Source: Candidatus Kapaibacterium sp. (GTDB taxonomy: Bacteria > Bacteroidota > Ignavibacteria > Kapaibacteriales > NICIL-2). From it: a stretch of 64,000 nucleotides of DNA. The notes beneath the pieces were generated by a model. That model worked only from the letters and a program-made list of their open reading frames with translations. It ran no database searches and was not told where the DNA came from. Both the position numbers and the translations under genes were made by a program. The stretch is taken from assembly GCA_026003475.1 (NCBI GenBank), contig BPHJ01000001.1:805189-869188 (forward strand), written 5' to 3'. Of this stretch, positions 40,387 through 52,901 are shown piece by piece; the stretch's first letter is position 1; every line of letters starts with the position of its first letter.

Positions 40387-41712
40387 ATGAACTTCAACAA
40401 GCTAACGCTCAAATCCCAAGAGGCATTCCAACGTGCGCAAGAAATCGCCGTTGCGGCAAACAATCAATCACTTGAACCCGTTCACCTTCTTGCCGCGCTA
40501 TTGGAAGACTCGCAAGGATTAGTGCCAACGATTATCGGCAAGATTGGTGCAAACGTTGGGTACATCAAATCGAAAGTCACCGAGGAAATCGAGCGCCTTC
40601 CCAAAGTATCCGGTGGCGAGACATACTTATCGAGTGCGCTCAGCAGCCTGCTCCAACAGGCATTTCGCGAAGCGCAGCAGATGCGCGATGAGTATGTGAG
40701 TGTCGAGCACTTGCTCCTGGCGCTGGTAACGGAGAAATCGGTAGCACAGCGAATCTTACTCGACCAAAGCATTACACGCGATGCGGTCATGAAGGTCATC
40801 CGAGAGATCCGCAAAGATTCGCGAATCACCGATCAAAATCCGGAAGAACGCTACCAAGCGCTCCAAAAGTACGGGCGAAATCTCAACGATGAGGCGCGAA
40901 AAGGAAAAATTGATCCCGTCATCGGTCGCGAAGATGAAATTCGTCGGGTGCTACAGGTGCTCTCGCGGCGGACAAAGAATAATCCTGTGCTTATTGGCGA
41001 ACCTGGTGTTGGCAAAACCGCTATCGTAGAGGGGATTGCTCAGCGTATTGTCAGCGGAGACGTGCCCGAGCCATTGCGCACCAAAACAATTGTTGCGCTG
41101 GATATGGGAGCACTGGTCGCAGGGACAAGCTTCCGTGGGCAATTCGAAGAACGGCTCAAGGCGATCGTCAAGGAAGTTGCTGATTCGAATGGCGAAATCA
41201 TCCTGTTCATTGACGAAATCCATACCTTGATTGGCGCTGGTGCCACGCAGGGCAGCATGGATGCGGCGAACATTCTCAAGCCAGCATTAGCCCGCGGCGA
41301 ATTACGGTGCATCGGTGCCACAACGCTCGATGAGTACCAGAAGTACATCGAGAAGGACCCAGCGCTGGAACGTCGCTTCCAGAAAGTGTTCGTTGATGAA
41401 CCCTCAGTCGAGGATACGATCTCGATTCTCCGTGGGCTCAAGGAACGGTACGAGGTGCATCACGGGGTTCGGATCACCGATGCTGCCATCGTTGCCGCTG
41501 CCCAGCTTTCCCATCGGTATATCACCGACCGTTTCCTACCGGACAAGGCAATTGATCTGATTGACGAAGCGGCGGCAAAACTGCGGATGGAAATTGACTC
41601 TCTCCCTGAGGAACTGGACTTGTTGGAACGCCGCATCCGGCAGTTAGAAATCGAACGGCAAGCACTGCTCCGTGAGTTGCAAGCAGTAGGGATTGAGGAA
41701 GGCAGCAACTAA
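40387..41712 (+). CDS. Truncated ClpB-like AAA+ protein (N-domain and first ATPase module only)
   Basis: The 441-residue chain has the ClpB N-terminal substrate domain (residues 1-145) and a complete first ATPase module: Walker A GEPGVGKT at 204-211, Walker B ILFIDE at 272-277 and the RF arginine-finger region [10 protein letters not shown]. It then ends in the first helix of the ClpB middle coiled coil ([16 protein letters not shown], then a stop). Full ClpB has about 860 residues, so half of the middle domain and the second ATPase module are missing. A terminator follows directly. It may be a naturally short paralog or a remnant; disaggregase activity as in ClpB is not expected. Confidence 0.93.
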   Translation: MNFNKLTLKSQEAFQRAQEIAVAANNQSLEPVHLLAALLEDSQGLVPTIIGKIGANVGYIKSKVTEEIERLPKVSGGETYLSSALSSLLQQAFREAQQMRDEYVSVEHLLLALVTEKSVAQRILLDQSITRDAVMKVIREIRKDSRITDQNPEERYQALQKYGRNLNDEARKGKIDPVIGREDEIRRVLQVLSRRTKNNPVLIGEPGVGKTAIVEGIAQRIVSGDVPEPLRTKTIVALDMGALVAGTSFRGQFEERLKAIVKEVADSNGEIILFIDEIHTLIGAGATQGSMDAANILKPALARGELRCIGATTLDEYQKYIEKDPALERRFQKVFVDEPSVEDTISILRGLKERYEVHHGVRITDAAIVAAAQLSHRYITDRFLPDKAIDLIDEAAAKLRMEIDSLPEELDLLERRIRQLEIERQALLRELQAVGIEEGSN

Positions 41713-41725
41713 TCACTGCATCCTT

Positions 41726-41759
41726 GGCCAATCATCGCATTAGGATGATGGGCCGTTTT
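41726..41759 (+). terminator. Intrinsic terminator after the ClpB-like gene
   Basis: GGCCAATCATC (41726-41736) pairs with GATGATGGGCC (41744-41754) in ten pairs plus one mismatch around a 7-base loop, followed by GTTTT (41755-41759). It lies 14 bases after the stop of the ClpB-like gene, and separates it from the convergent gyrB. Confidence 0.75.
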
Positions 41760-41793
41760 GGCGGTGCTGTTTGGGGAACTCTACACAAGAACC

Positions 41794-44963
<3,170 letters not shown>

Positions 44964-44972
44964 GAATGTGAA

Positions 44973-47573
44973 ATGGTCAACAAGCGCATAGCGATCGCAG
45001 AGTCACAACGCACGTTCCAAGCAAACGATCGCACTCCACCCAAGGGACCATTCGTCGGACGCGCAGTGGCCTTTCTTGTCGCGTCCGGTAGCATCCTTGT
45101 TGCAATCATTGGGTTGGGTCTCTATCTGGCTTTGACTGGCTCTTCCAGTGGTGGCGAAGAGCTCGAGACCAGCGCTGCCAGTGATACAGTTACCGTCTAT
45201 CGGAACAACTTTGCTATCCCACATATCGTTGCTCGTCGTGACGAGGATGCATTTGTAGCGCTCGGATACGTGCACGCACACGATCGCCTCTGGCAAATGG
45301 AACTCTATCGCCGAATTGCAAACGGGGAACTTGCAGAAATTTTTGGTGATGACTTTCTCCAGACGGACGTTTTCTTCCGCACTCTCGGGCTTGGCCACCT
45401 TGCGCGGACAGTCCTTCTTCGGCAACTGTCGGCAGAATCGAAACGAGTGCTGTCGGCATACACACGAGGAGTGAATTTATTCATCGAGCAGAATCGGCGT
45501 CGGCTACCCTTCGAGTTTGGTGCTCTCGGGGTTTTGCCAAGACCATGGAAAGAAGCCGATTGTCTTGCGATTGGGAAGTTGATGGCATTCGATCTGAGCA
45601 TGAGTTTCTGGGCAGATATTGCGCTTGGTGAAATCGCTGATCGGCATGGTGTCGAGACAGCCTTGCGATTGATACCACAGGATCCACCGAGTACTACCCC
45701 ACGAGTTCTCCAGCCATCGCCGCAGCCAACGGCGCTGCAATCAGATAATCAGGCGCGCTCAGTTACCACCCCTGCCGAGCATACCTCTATCGTGAACTCC
45801 GGCACTGTTGGCATTGCACCGATCCTCCATGCGATTGGTACAACTCTTCTGTCAGCACGCAGTAACACCTCGCTACACACTATGGGCAGCGGGAGCAATT
45901 CCTGGGCTGTTCGGCTATCGAGCAATGGACAGTTCGATGCAGTTCTTGCCAACGACCCGCACTTGGTTCTTGGATTACCAGCGCGATGGTATCAGGTGCA
46001 TCTGACAGCGCCGAGCTTCAATGCCGTTGGAATGACATTGCCCGGACTCCCAGCAATGCTCAGTGGGCGCAACGATGCAATTGCCTGGGGTGTCACCAAC
46101 GTCATGCTCGATGATTGCGACTATTTCATCGAACTCCGCGATAGCACCCATCCAAACATGGTCATCCATGGCAGCGGTCGGCTCAAGGTTCATGTTCGAT
46201 TCGATACAATCCACATTCGGAATAAACCACCACACCAAATCCGCATCGAGACTGTTGCCGGTCGTCCTATCCTCTCGAACGCGCATCCAACAGCATTTCA
46301 CGATTCAATCATTGCCTTTCCCCCTCTCCGTAGTGGAATTCCGTTGGCAAAGAAGTATGCTATTTCTGTCGCCTGGACAGGATTCGAACCCAGCGACGAA
46401 ATTGCCTCCAGTATTGGCATCTTGAAAGCACGATCGTGGACACAGTTTCGACGAGCGCTGCAGAGTTGGGGTGCACCAGCGCTGAATTTTACGTATGCCG
46501 ACATCCGTGGCAACATTGGCATTCAACCAGCAGGTTTTGTGCCGGTCCGCGATAGTGGTCATCCCAATCTGCCACGTCCAGGATGGATTCCGGGGTATCG
46601 GTGGCAGCGAGTACTCGTCAACCCCTTCCCTGCTGTGTATAATCCCGCATGTCAATTTGTGCTCAGTGCGAACAACAAAACCTCGGACTCACTGCGATTT
46701 TTTGTGTCCACTTTGTGGGAGCCAAGTTCCCGTGCTGAGCGAATTGCTGAGCTTCTATCGCTCCATCGGGACTATTCACCTCGTGATGCACAACTGGAGC
46801 AGTTGGATCAGTATTCACCTTACGCACGCTCGATCAAAACAATCGTCGAGCCAGTGCTGACGCAGGCAGCGCTCGATTCAATAGCCAAGCGCGCATTGCT
46901 CCTGTTTCACCGATGGAATTGCTATCTCCATCCCAATTCAGCGGCTGCAACTGCCTACAGTGTGTTCCTCGAACGACTCATGCATATCGTGTTTCGTGCC
47001 CACCTCCACGAGGACGAGTACTATCGGTACAGCTTCATCGCTTCGTTGCCATTGCGACGGATTGTGGACATTCTCGAGGCGCCAACAATCTGGCTCGATG
47101 CCGATAGCACAACAGCTTACCGCCTTCGAGACCGAGCAATTGTCCAAGCATGGAATGAAGCGGTGACATTCCTTGAAAGGCAGCAGTCTCCAGTACCAGA
47201 GCAGTGGCGGTGGGGACAGTTGCACCGACTACGATTGGAGCACCCTCTGGCCCGCATTCCAGCATACCGGACGTTACTCCAGCGTGAATTGTCAACCATT
47301 GGTGGCGATGCAACAACCATCGCAAATGGACTTTGGCGCGTGCACAAACCGTTCAATCTTGCCATCGGCGCTTCAATGCGTCAGGTGCACCGTCTGCGCG
47401 ATACGGTGGTGTACTCCATCGTGCCTGGCGGTGTATCGGGTGATCCACTTAGCCCGCATTTTGCCGACCAACTCACGCTATGGGCAAATGGTGGCTTGAT
47501 CGCCATTCCGACAGCTCCCTATCCCAATGCACAGTGGACTATTTCGGTTCGGCTCCTTCCGCAATCCCAATAA
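44973..47573 (+). CDS. Penicillin acylase family (Ntn hydrolase), membrane-anchored
   Basis: An 866-residue member of the penicillin amidase family, which cleaves amide bonds such as those of acyl-homoserine lactones or beta-lactams after self-cleavage. The alpha part has the conserved VYRNNFAIPHIVA and AHDRLWQMELYRR. The self-cleavage site is Gly307-Ser308 (GSGSNSWAV), with Ser308 as the new beta-chain nucleophile. A Ser/Thr/Pro/Gln-rich spacer lies at about 235-285 before it. A single membrane helix (about 30-54) replaces a cleavable signal peptide, so it is probably anchored in the inner membrane. The 3' end overlaps convergent pgeF by 35 bp. The natural substrate cannot be read from sequence. 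Confidence 0.93.
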   Translation: MVNKRIAIAESQRTFQANDRTPPKGPFVGRAVAFLVASGSILVAIIGLGLYLALTGSSSGGEELETSAASDTVTVYRNNFAIPHIVARRDEDAFVALGYVHAHDRLWQMELYRRIANGELAEIFGDDFLQTDVFFRTLGLGHLARTVLLRQLSAESKRVLSAYTRGVNLFIEQNRRRLPFEFGALGVLPRPWKEADCLAIGKLMAFDLSMSFWADIALGEIADRHGVETALRLIPQDPPSTTPRVLQPSPQPTALQSDNQARSVTTPAEHTSIVNSGTVGIAPILHAIGTTLLSARSNTSLHTMGSGSNSWAVRLSSNGQFDAVLANDPHLVLGLPARWYQVHLTAPSFNAVGMTLPGLPAMLSGRNDAIAWGVTNVMLDDCDYFIELRDSTHPNMVIHGSGRLKVHVRFDTIHIRNKPPHQIRIETVAGRPILSNAHPTAFHDSIIAFPPLRSGIPLAKKYAISVAWTGFEPSDEIASSIGILKARSWTQFRRALQSWGAPALNFTYADIRGNIGIQPAGFVPVRDSGHPNLPRPGWIPGYRWQRVLVNPFPAVYNPACQFVLSANNKTSDSLRFFVSTLWEPSSRAERIAELLSLHRDYSPRDAQLEQLDQYSPYARSIKTIVEPVLTQAALDSIAKRALLLFHRWNCYLHPNSAAATAYSVFLERLMHIVFRAHLHEDEYYRYSFIASLPLRRIVDILEAPTIWLDADSTTAYRLRDRAIVQAWNEAVTFLERQQSPVPEQWRWGQLHRLRLEHPLARIPAYRTLLQRELSTIGGDATTIANGLWRVHKPFNLAIGASMRQVHRLRDTVVYSIVPGGVSGDPLSPHFADQLTLWANGGLIAIPTAPYPNAQWTISVRLLPQSQ

Positions 47574-48294
47574 AAGCAGCCATTCGGCCTGACCTGCTCC
47601 CGTCGCGTCGGTACGAATGAAATCGCTTGTCGCCTATGGTGCAGATTCCTGCGTGTGCGATGTTCTCCGGTTGTAGACCGGCTGTCAAGAGTTGATTGTG
47701 GATCGCTCTGGGAATGTCGAGCAGGTAGCCGCCTGCGGGAGTGTTATGGACGTAGCCGGGAAATCGTGATGCCACGTCATGCCGGACAACATACCGTTCT
47801 GCCGATGCACACGGTGAGAGCCATGCGTGCATCTGTCGTGGATCCACTCCGTACTGTGTGGTAATGTGTTCGATGCACCTGCCGACAATGTCGGCTGCAG
47901 TGCCACGCCACCCTGCATGAATGGCGGCAACCATTGTGTGATCTTGATCCCAGAGCAGCACCCCACAACAATCGGCCAGGGATATGCATAGCAAAACACC
48001 TGGAACAGTAGTGACCACAGCATCAGCAATAATGGATGCCGATTCGGAGGGAGCAAGACCAATATCGGCTATTGCTGTCCCATGGACTTGCTGCGGCACT
48101 ACCATATGTGCCGGGTCGAAGCCAAGTATTCGGGCTAATGCTGACCGGCAATACTGTACCTGATCTGCCGAAACATCGTCGGCCGGGTGCAATGTCCAGC
48201 CACGTGCGGTCCAGCGTCCTTCGTTACGCAACGTGACGCCATAGGTAAGCATGCCTTGGCGGTGCAGGAGTAGTTCAAGCGATGGATGATGCAT
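47539..48294 (-). CDS. pgeF: Peptidoglycan editing factor PgeF (laccase-domain protein)
   Basis: Purine nucleoside phosphorylase-like protein needed to keep wrong amino acids out of peptidoglycan in E. coli (formerly YfiH). The 251-residue chain has the family motifs VPQQVHG, LADCCGVLL (zinc/active-site Cys), AIHAGWRGT and FHSYRRDG ... GRMAAFIG. It starts where comEC ends and is probably co-transcribed with it. The 3' end overlaps the convergent acylase gene by 35 bp, unusual for this length of overlap on opposite strands. Confidence 0.92.
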   Translation of the reverse strand: MHHPSLELLLHRQGMLTYGVTLRNEGRWTARGWTLHPADDVSADQVQYCRSALARILGFDPAHMVVPQQVHGTAIADIGLAPSESASIIADAVVTTVPGVLLCISLADCCGVLLWDQDHTMVAAIHAGWRGTAADIVGRCIEHITTQYGVDPRQMHAWLSPCASAERYVVRHDVASRFPGYVHNTPAGGYLLDIPRAIHNQLLTAGLQPENIAHAGICTIGDKRFHSYRRDGSRSGRMAAFIGIAEGAEPK

Positions 48295-50162
48295 CAGAAT
48301 ATTGCCTCAAAGATGGACGAATCGTGCGGAACAAGTTGGAGATGCTGTGCATGATCATGCCGGAGCCGTAGATCCATCTGTTTCCACTCCAATGCTGTTG
48401 GCGTGACAAGGTAAATATGAATGTTTGGATGGCGTACTGCATACTGCTCGACTGCGCGTGCACACTCATCCCAATCGGGCTGGTGGTGATATTGTTGGAA
48501 TCCAATTACTGTTGCGGTGTCATTCAATCGCCGGATACTTACGGCAATTCCAGCATTCCTGGTGCTCTCGACAGTTTGCATCATCCATGCGTCCGCAACG
48601 AGCGGTACAGTACCAACAACTATTGCAGAAACCACGGCCCGAAATGCAAAGTGACCGAGGGTGCGGCTTCGGATTAGGTAGAATGCGGCTGGAATCAATG
48701 CAATAGCGACAGGTGCTGCCAGCTCGGAACGAATCGTTGCTCCTTCGATACTCGAGAACATGCCGAGAGTCTGGTCGATCCAGTGGGCTAAAAGCTCTGG
48801 CACACTTGCATAGAAAGTACCAAGCGGAATGCTTATTGCCCCAGCGCAGAGCGCCACAATTGTTGCGATGATGAATGCAGTCGCAAGCGGTACGATCGCA
48901 ATATTCGCCAGAATCCCGATGAGTGGAATTTGTTCGAAGTACAGTGCAACTATCGGTGCGGTCAGCAACATTGCCGCGACTGTTGTTCCAGCAAGTTTGA
49001 TGATCCAACCTACCCACGAAGGCAGTGGCAGACAAGCAGAGCGAAGCGACAATTCTTTGCCAATTGTGGTAATGCCCACCATTGCCGCAACGGAGAGCTG
49101 AAACGACGGCGAAAGAACCAGCGTTGGCTCTGCAACGACCATCGCAAGGACAGCAATGCTGAGAATCTGAAAGGCTGTTGTCCACCGCTGCAAGGCCAGA
49201 GCAAGCGTTGCGATAGTAAATGCAACGCCAGCACGGATAGATGGTGGTGCCGCACCACTGAGCAGGACATAAAGCCATGTTGCACCAACAGCAATGCTTG
49301 ACCGTAACCAGCGATATGCGCCAAGAGGCGCACTGACAAGGAGAACAATTGTTGCAACAATGCCGACATGGAAACCGCTAACCGAGAGGACGTGTGCGGT
49401 TCCGCTGAGAGCAAAGGCATCACGAGTGAGCTTCCCTAAGCGGTCGCGTTTGCCGAGTACCATCGCTTCTGCGAGCTGTGCTGACTCGTCTCGGGTGAAC
49501 AGGGTATCGGTAAGCTGACTGAGCCAATCACGCCATACTACGAGAAGCCCGTGCTGCTTCGGTGGTGGAAGGAGTGCAACTGGGCCGATGGCACGTGCAA
49601 CTAATTCGATCGAGCGTGCAGCGCAGTACTGCCACTCGGAGAAATCCCCCGAAAGCCACGGCGTGCGTGGTGTTCGGATACGAACGGTTCCAACAATACG
49701 GTCCCCACTGCGGGGAACAGCCTGCCGCACGCGACCGGATAGGAGTATGCGCACTGATGACTTTGGAGCAACAAATTTGGGATCAACCGATGCAAGGGTG
49801 ATACAAGTAAATGAGTGTGTTCGTGGATTGATGCTGATGACTTCCTCGATGCTACCATCCATCCATGCCAGCATTTCAGTTCCATCAAGCCACCCAGGGG
49901 GCAGCATCTGATTGAATCGCACACCGATACCGAGACCGATTGCAACAGCAGATGCAAAGAAGGCAGTGGTGCGAAGCTCTTCGAGCCAGTATGACCCTAC
50001 ACAGATGACCCCAGCAACAACCGCTATCAGTAGAAACACTGCAATACTGAAGCTAAGCATCCAAGCGATCATCCATCCAAGCGCAATACACCCCATCAGT
50101 GCCCATACCTTTGGCGGTAGTGACGTAGGACTGATTGGAGTGCTGTATTTTTGCACAACCAT
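48294..50162 (-). CDS. comEC: ComEC/Rec2-family DNA uptake channel, without C-terminal lactamase domain
   Basis: Inner-membrane channel for transforming DNA. The 622-residue protein has N-terminal membrane helices, an OB-like region (STDPKF-like [17 protein letters not shown]), and the Competence domain with [20 protein letters not shown] and [15 protein letters not shown]. The final 100 residues are weakly conserved and show no HxHxDH motif, so the metallo-beta-lactamase-like domain of larger ComEC proteins is missing. It may be the short form found in Bacteroidota. A later ATG at 50096 is possible; the 50162 start would overlay the rpmB promoter box on the opposite strand. Confidence 0.9.
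   Translation of the reverse strand: MVVQKYSTPISPTSLPPKVWALMGCIALGWMIAWMLSFSIAVFLLIAVVAGVICVGSYWLEELRTTAFFASAVAIGLGIGVRFNQMLPPGWLDGTEMLAWMDGSIEEVISINPRTHSFTCITLASVDPKFVAPKSSVRILLSGRVRQAVPRSGDRIVGTVRIRTPRTPWLSGDFSEWQYCAARSIELVARAIGPVALLPPPKQHGLLVVWRDWLSQLTDTLFTRDESAQLAEAMVLGKRDRLGKLTRDAFALSGTAHVLSVSGFHVGIVATIVLLVSAPLGAYRWLRSSIAVGATWLYVLLSGAAPPSIRAGVAFTIATLALALQRWTTAFQILSIAVLAMVVAEPTLVLSPSFQLSVAAMVGITTIGKELSLRSACLPLPSWVGWIIKLAGTTVAAMLLTAPIVALYFEQIPLIGILANIAIVPLATAFIIATIVALCAGAISIPLGTFYASVPELLAHWIDQTLGMFSSIEGATIRSELAAPVAIALIPAAFYLIRSRTLGHFAFRAVVSAIVVGTVPLVADAWMMQTVESTRNAGIAVSIRRLNDTATVIGFQQYHHQPDWDECARAVEQYAVRHPNIHIYLVTPTALEWKQMDLRLRHDHAQHLQLVPHDSSIFEAIF
50146..50153 (+). promoter_or_regulatory. 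TATTTTTG promoter box upstream of rpmB
   Basis: TATTTTTG, followed by C, lies 23 bases before the rpmB ATG and matches the recurring TAnTTTTGC motif. A TTTTTTGGAGG Shine-Dalgarno-like sequence follows before the start. The box lies inside the first codons of comEC on the opposite strand if comEC starts at 50162. Confidence 0.48.
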
Positions 50163-50176
50163 TTTTTGGAGGCATT

Positions 50177-50392
50177 ATGTCGAAACGATGTCAACTGACG
50201 GGCACCACCGTCCTCTACGGCAATCACGTGTCGCATGCAAACAACAAGCGACGGCGCCGTTTCCTCCCAAACTTACAGTACAAGCGTGTTTGGGACGAGC
50301 AACAGAAACGATTCGTTCGCGTACGCTTGACTGCTCGTGCGCTCAAGACGGTGACCAAGAAAGGATTGCATGCAATGCTAAAGGATCAGTGA
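50177..50392 (+). CDS. rpmB: 50S ribosomal protein L28
   Basis: Large ribosomal subunit protein of 71 residues. It starts MSKRCQLTG, has the conserved [16 protein letters not shown] segment (two parts) and [15 protein letters not shown]. Only one cysteine is present, so it is the zinc-free form. The GGAGG ribosome-binding sequence before the ATG is one of the strongest in the window. It is not followed by rpmG; its stop codon overlaps the GTG of the TPR gene (GTGA). Confidence 0.95.
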   Translation: MSKRCQLTGTTVLYGNHVSHANNKRRRRFLPNLQYKRVWDEQQKRFVRVRLTARALKTVTKKGLHAMLKDQ

Positions 50393-51978
50393 TTGGTTGC
50401 CGTTGGTATCGAAGCTGTGTGCCATCCCAATCTGGGGTGGCATTCTTTTTCTGTGTCTGCATTTTGTTGCAGGGGGTCATCAGTGCATTTGCTATGGGAG
50501 ACTGTCGCTATCGGACGGAGATTGCGCAGCATGTTGTCCGCGCCGCTGCTTATCGAACTGCTGGTTACCCTACTCGTGCACAGACTGAGTACGTGCAGGC
50601 GTTAGCAGTGGACTCTACCTGCGCTGATTTGTGGGTTCTCCTTGCGCAGTGTCATCAAGAACTTGGCCAGGTGGATAGCTCAATTGCTGCAGCAGAGCGA
50701 GCATTGTCGTTAGACTCCTCTCTCTTGGAGGCATACAATGTGCTTGCCGATGCGTATGCGCTGCGCTCTCCTACACGAGCTGCTTACTTTGCCCTCGGTG
50801 CACTCCGGCTTCAACCAACTCTTTCGGCACAAATTCGTGCTGCGTATTTCCTGCGAGCTGTGGATACAGCCCAAGCAATTTCGTTGCTGCAGGATGTGGT
50901 CCGCGTGTTACCAGTCGAGGAAATCGCCGACGATTTGGTCGAGCTCTGCCTGAACTACCGGGACACAACCCAAGCCATAGCACTCATGCGCCGGCTACTG
51001 TTTGAGTTCCCTGACCGCGTCGAATTGGCACTCAAGCTTGCCTCGCTATCGGTTCAACGTCAGCAGTGGGATTCGGCATGGATATTTCTGCGCGCGGCAA
51101 CCTATCATATGGAAGCTGCCGATGTGAGTACTGCAGTGGGGCGATGGCTCGATCTTGTTGATGGCAGCACACCGACCGGCATTCTCCTCGAGACCGCACG
51201 CTTTCTCCTTCAACGTAATGACCTGTCGTGCTCTCATGCAATCGTTCTGGCTCAGTATCTTGTCAACCGGAATCGGCCAGTGGATGCTCGTCAGCTTCTT
51301 GTGCACGCCTTCCGGCTGCGCCAATTGCAGCGAAACGAAGCGTTGGCTGCTGTCGAACTCCTCGGTGAATGGGAAGGTCCTGTCGCGGTGCGCGCTCTGC
51401 TTATGACGCGGGATAGCACCTATGGGGATCGGTGGGTGCCCTTGGCGCTCTATTACCTTGCGCGGCGTTTTGGCGGAGCTCAGCCAGCAGAACTCAATGC
51501 CTATCTTGACAAGGCTCTCACGCGCGATAGCACAGACCCTGCAGTGCTGTTTTACGCGGCATATCGCGCCGATTCGCTTGGACAACGCTCTCGCGCTATT
51601 CAACTGTACGAACGCATTCTGTTTTACGATCCGGCCAATGCAACGGCAGCAAACAACCTGGCGTACATCCTTGCCGAAACCGGCGAGCGACTTTCATTCG
51701 CATTGGAACTTGCCGAACGTGCTCTGGCTGCTGATAGCACGAATCCATCGTTTTTGGATACCTACGGATGGGTTCTGTTCCGACAGGGTCGCTATGGAGA
51801 ATCACTCCCCTATCTTGAGCGTGCTGTTTCGTTGCACACTGGCCAGTCTGCTACACTTTTCGAACATTTGGGCGATAATTACGACAGACTCGGCAATACC
51901 GAGAAAGCGCGACTGTGGTGGCGTCGGGCGTATGAGGCCGATCCGCAGCGGCGCTACTTGCTCGATCGGCTTCGCTGA
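50389..51978 (+). CDS. Exported tetratricopeptide-repeat protein
   Basis: From a GTG at 50389 overlapping the rpmB stop, the chain has 529 residues with an N-terminal hydrophobic export signal ([19 protein letters not shown]). At least eight TPR units can be traced, for example [41 protein letters not shown] (in parts), [21 protein letters not shown] and [19 protein letters not shown]. Such proteins are scaffolds for protein contacts, here likely in the periplasm. The start is chosen for the signal peptide; a TTG or GTG further upstream would overlap rpmB fully. Confidence 0.85.
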   Translation: MIGCRWYRSCVPSQSGVAFFFCVCILLQGVISAFAMGDCRYRTEIAQHVVRAAAYRTAGYPTRAQTEYVQALAVDSTCADLWVLLAQCHQELGQVDSSIAAAERALSLDSSLLEAYNVLADAYALRSPTRAAYFALGALRLQPTLSAQIRAAYFLRAVDTAQAISLLQDVVRVLPVEEIADDLVELCLNYRDTTQAIALMRRLLFEFPDRVELALKLASLSVQRQQWDSAWIFLRAATYHMEAADVSTAVGRWLDLVDGSTPTGILLETARFLLQRNDLSCSHAIVLAQYLVNRNRPVDARQLLVHAFRLRQLQRNEALAAVELLGEWEGPVAVRALLMTRDSTYGDRWVPLALYYLARRFGGAQPAELNAYLDKALTRDSTDPAVLFYAAYRADSLGQRSRAIQLYERILFYDPANATAANNLAYILAETGERLSFALELAERALAADSTNPSFLDTYGWVLFRQGRYGESLPYLERAVSLHTGQSATLFEHLGDNYDRLGNTEKARLWWRRAYEADPQRRYLLDRLR

Positions 51979-52040
51979 AGCCGGAACCTTGACGTGCCGA
52001 GCTTGCGGTGTGAACCGGTCCCATCGTTACTAGAGTGCCC

Positions 52041-52895
52041 ATGTTCGTTATCATCGGCTTTGTCGTCGTTATCGCGTGTGTTCTTCTGGGCTACACACTC
52101 CACGAAGGTCAGGTCATCCTTCTCTGGCAGCCAACGGAATTTCTCATCATTGGCGGAGCTGCACTCGGTGGGCTATTGATTGCTAACCCACTCTCGACAA
52201 CGATGGCGATAGTGCGCGGCATCCTTGGCTCACTCAAAGGATCGACGATTACCAAAGAAAGCTATCTGGAGCTTCTCAAGCTTCTCTACGAACTGTTTCA
52301 GCTTGCCAAAAAGGATGGTCTCATCGCACTCGAACCACACGTCGAAAATCCCGATAGCTCCCCGATTTTCTCGAAGTATCCGACAATTCTTGCCAATCAC
52401 CACGCAGTCGCCTTTCTCTGTGATACGATGAAGGTTCTGCTCAATGGTGGCGTTCCGGCGCACGACTTAGAGGAGCTCATGGATATTGACCTGGAAGCGG
52501 CGCAGCATGAGATGCTCAAACCTCCAACCGCGCTGGCGACGATGGCAGATTCTTTCCCTGGATTAGGGATCGTTGCGGCAGTGTTGGGCGTTGTGATTAC
52601 GATGGGTAAGATTGACCAGCCACCGGAAGTAATTGGGCACAGCGTTGCTGCTGCCTTGGTGGGGACGTTTTTGGGTGTGTTGCTTTCGTATGGTTTTGTC
52701 GGTCCGTTAGCACGTAATCTGGAGAATGCTGCCCGTGCAGAGCATCATATTCTTGTCTGCATCAAAGCAGCGGTGTTGGCATTTGCGCGAGGTGTACCGT
52801 CGGTAGTTGCAATTGAGTACGGACGCCGTGCAATCGAACCTCACGAACGGCCATCGTTCCAGGAAACCGAAGAAGCTGTCAAATCTGTGCGATAG
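52041..52895 (+). CDS. motA: Motor stator protein MotA
   Basis: Proton-channel stator subunit that drives a rotary motor with MotB. The 284-residue protein has four hydrophobic segments: the first pair (FVIIGFVVVIACVLLGYTL, FLIIGGAALGGLLIAN), a large cytoplasmic loop, then the second pair, with the conserved PGLGIVAAVLGVVITMGKI and GTFLGVLLSYGFVGPLA. Length and topology fit MotA rather than TolQ or ExbB. It is followed 6 bp later by motB. The ATG at 52041 is preferred to the GTG at 52035. No other flagellar gene is in the window. Confidence 0.95.
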   Translation: MFVIIGFVVVIACVLLGYTLHEGQVILLWQPTEFLIIGGAALGGLLIANPLSTTMAIVRGILGSLKGSTITKESYLELLKLLYELFQLAKKDGLIALEPHVENPDSSPIFSKYPTILANHHAVAFLCDTMKVLLNGGVPAHDLEELMDIDLEAAQHEMLKPPTALATMADSFPGLGIVAAVLGVVITMGKIDQPPEVIGHSVAAALVGTFLGVLLSYGFVGPLARNLENAARAEHHILVCIKAAVLAFARGVPSVVAIEYGRRAIEPHERPSFQETEEAVKSVR

Positions 52896-52901
52896 ACGGC
52901 T

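Noticed and set aside
41713-41793. Frameshifted second half of ClpB after the truncated gene
   Set aside because: No frame downstream shows middle-domain or second ATPase motifs; a terminator and gyrB on the other strand follow.
46371-46395. TTCGAA-containing string resembling a tRNA T-arm on the reverse strand
   Set aside because: The flanking 5-base stems do not pair, and the stretch lies inside the acylase reading frame coding for Trp-Thr-Gly-Phe-Glu-Pro.
49912-50388. Upstream extension of the TPR protein across comEC and rpmB
   Set aside because: The frame is open, but it covers rpmB in another frame; the GTG at 50389 gives a proper signal peptide.
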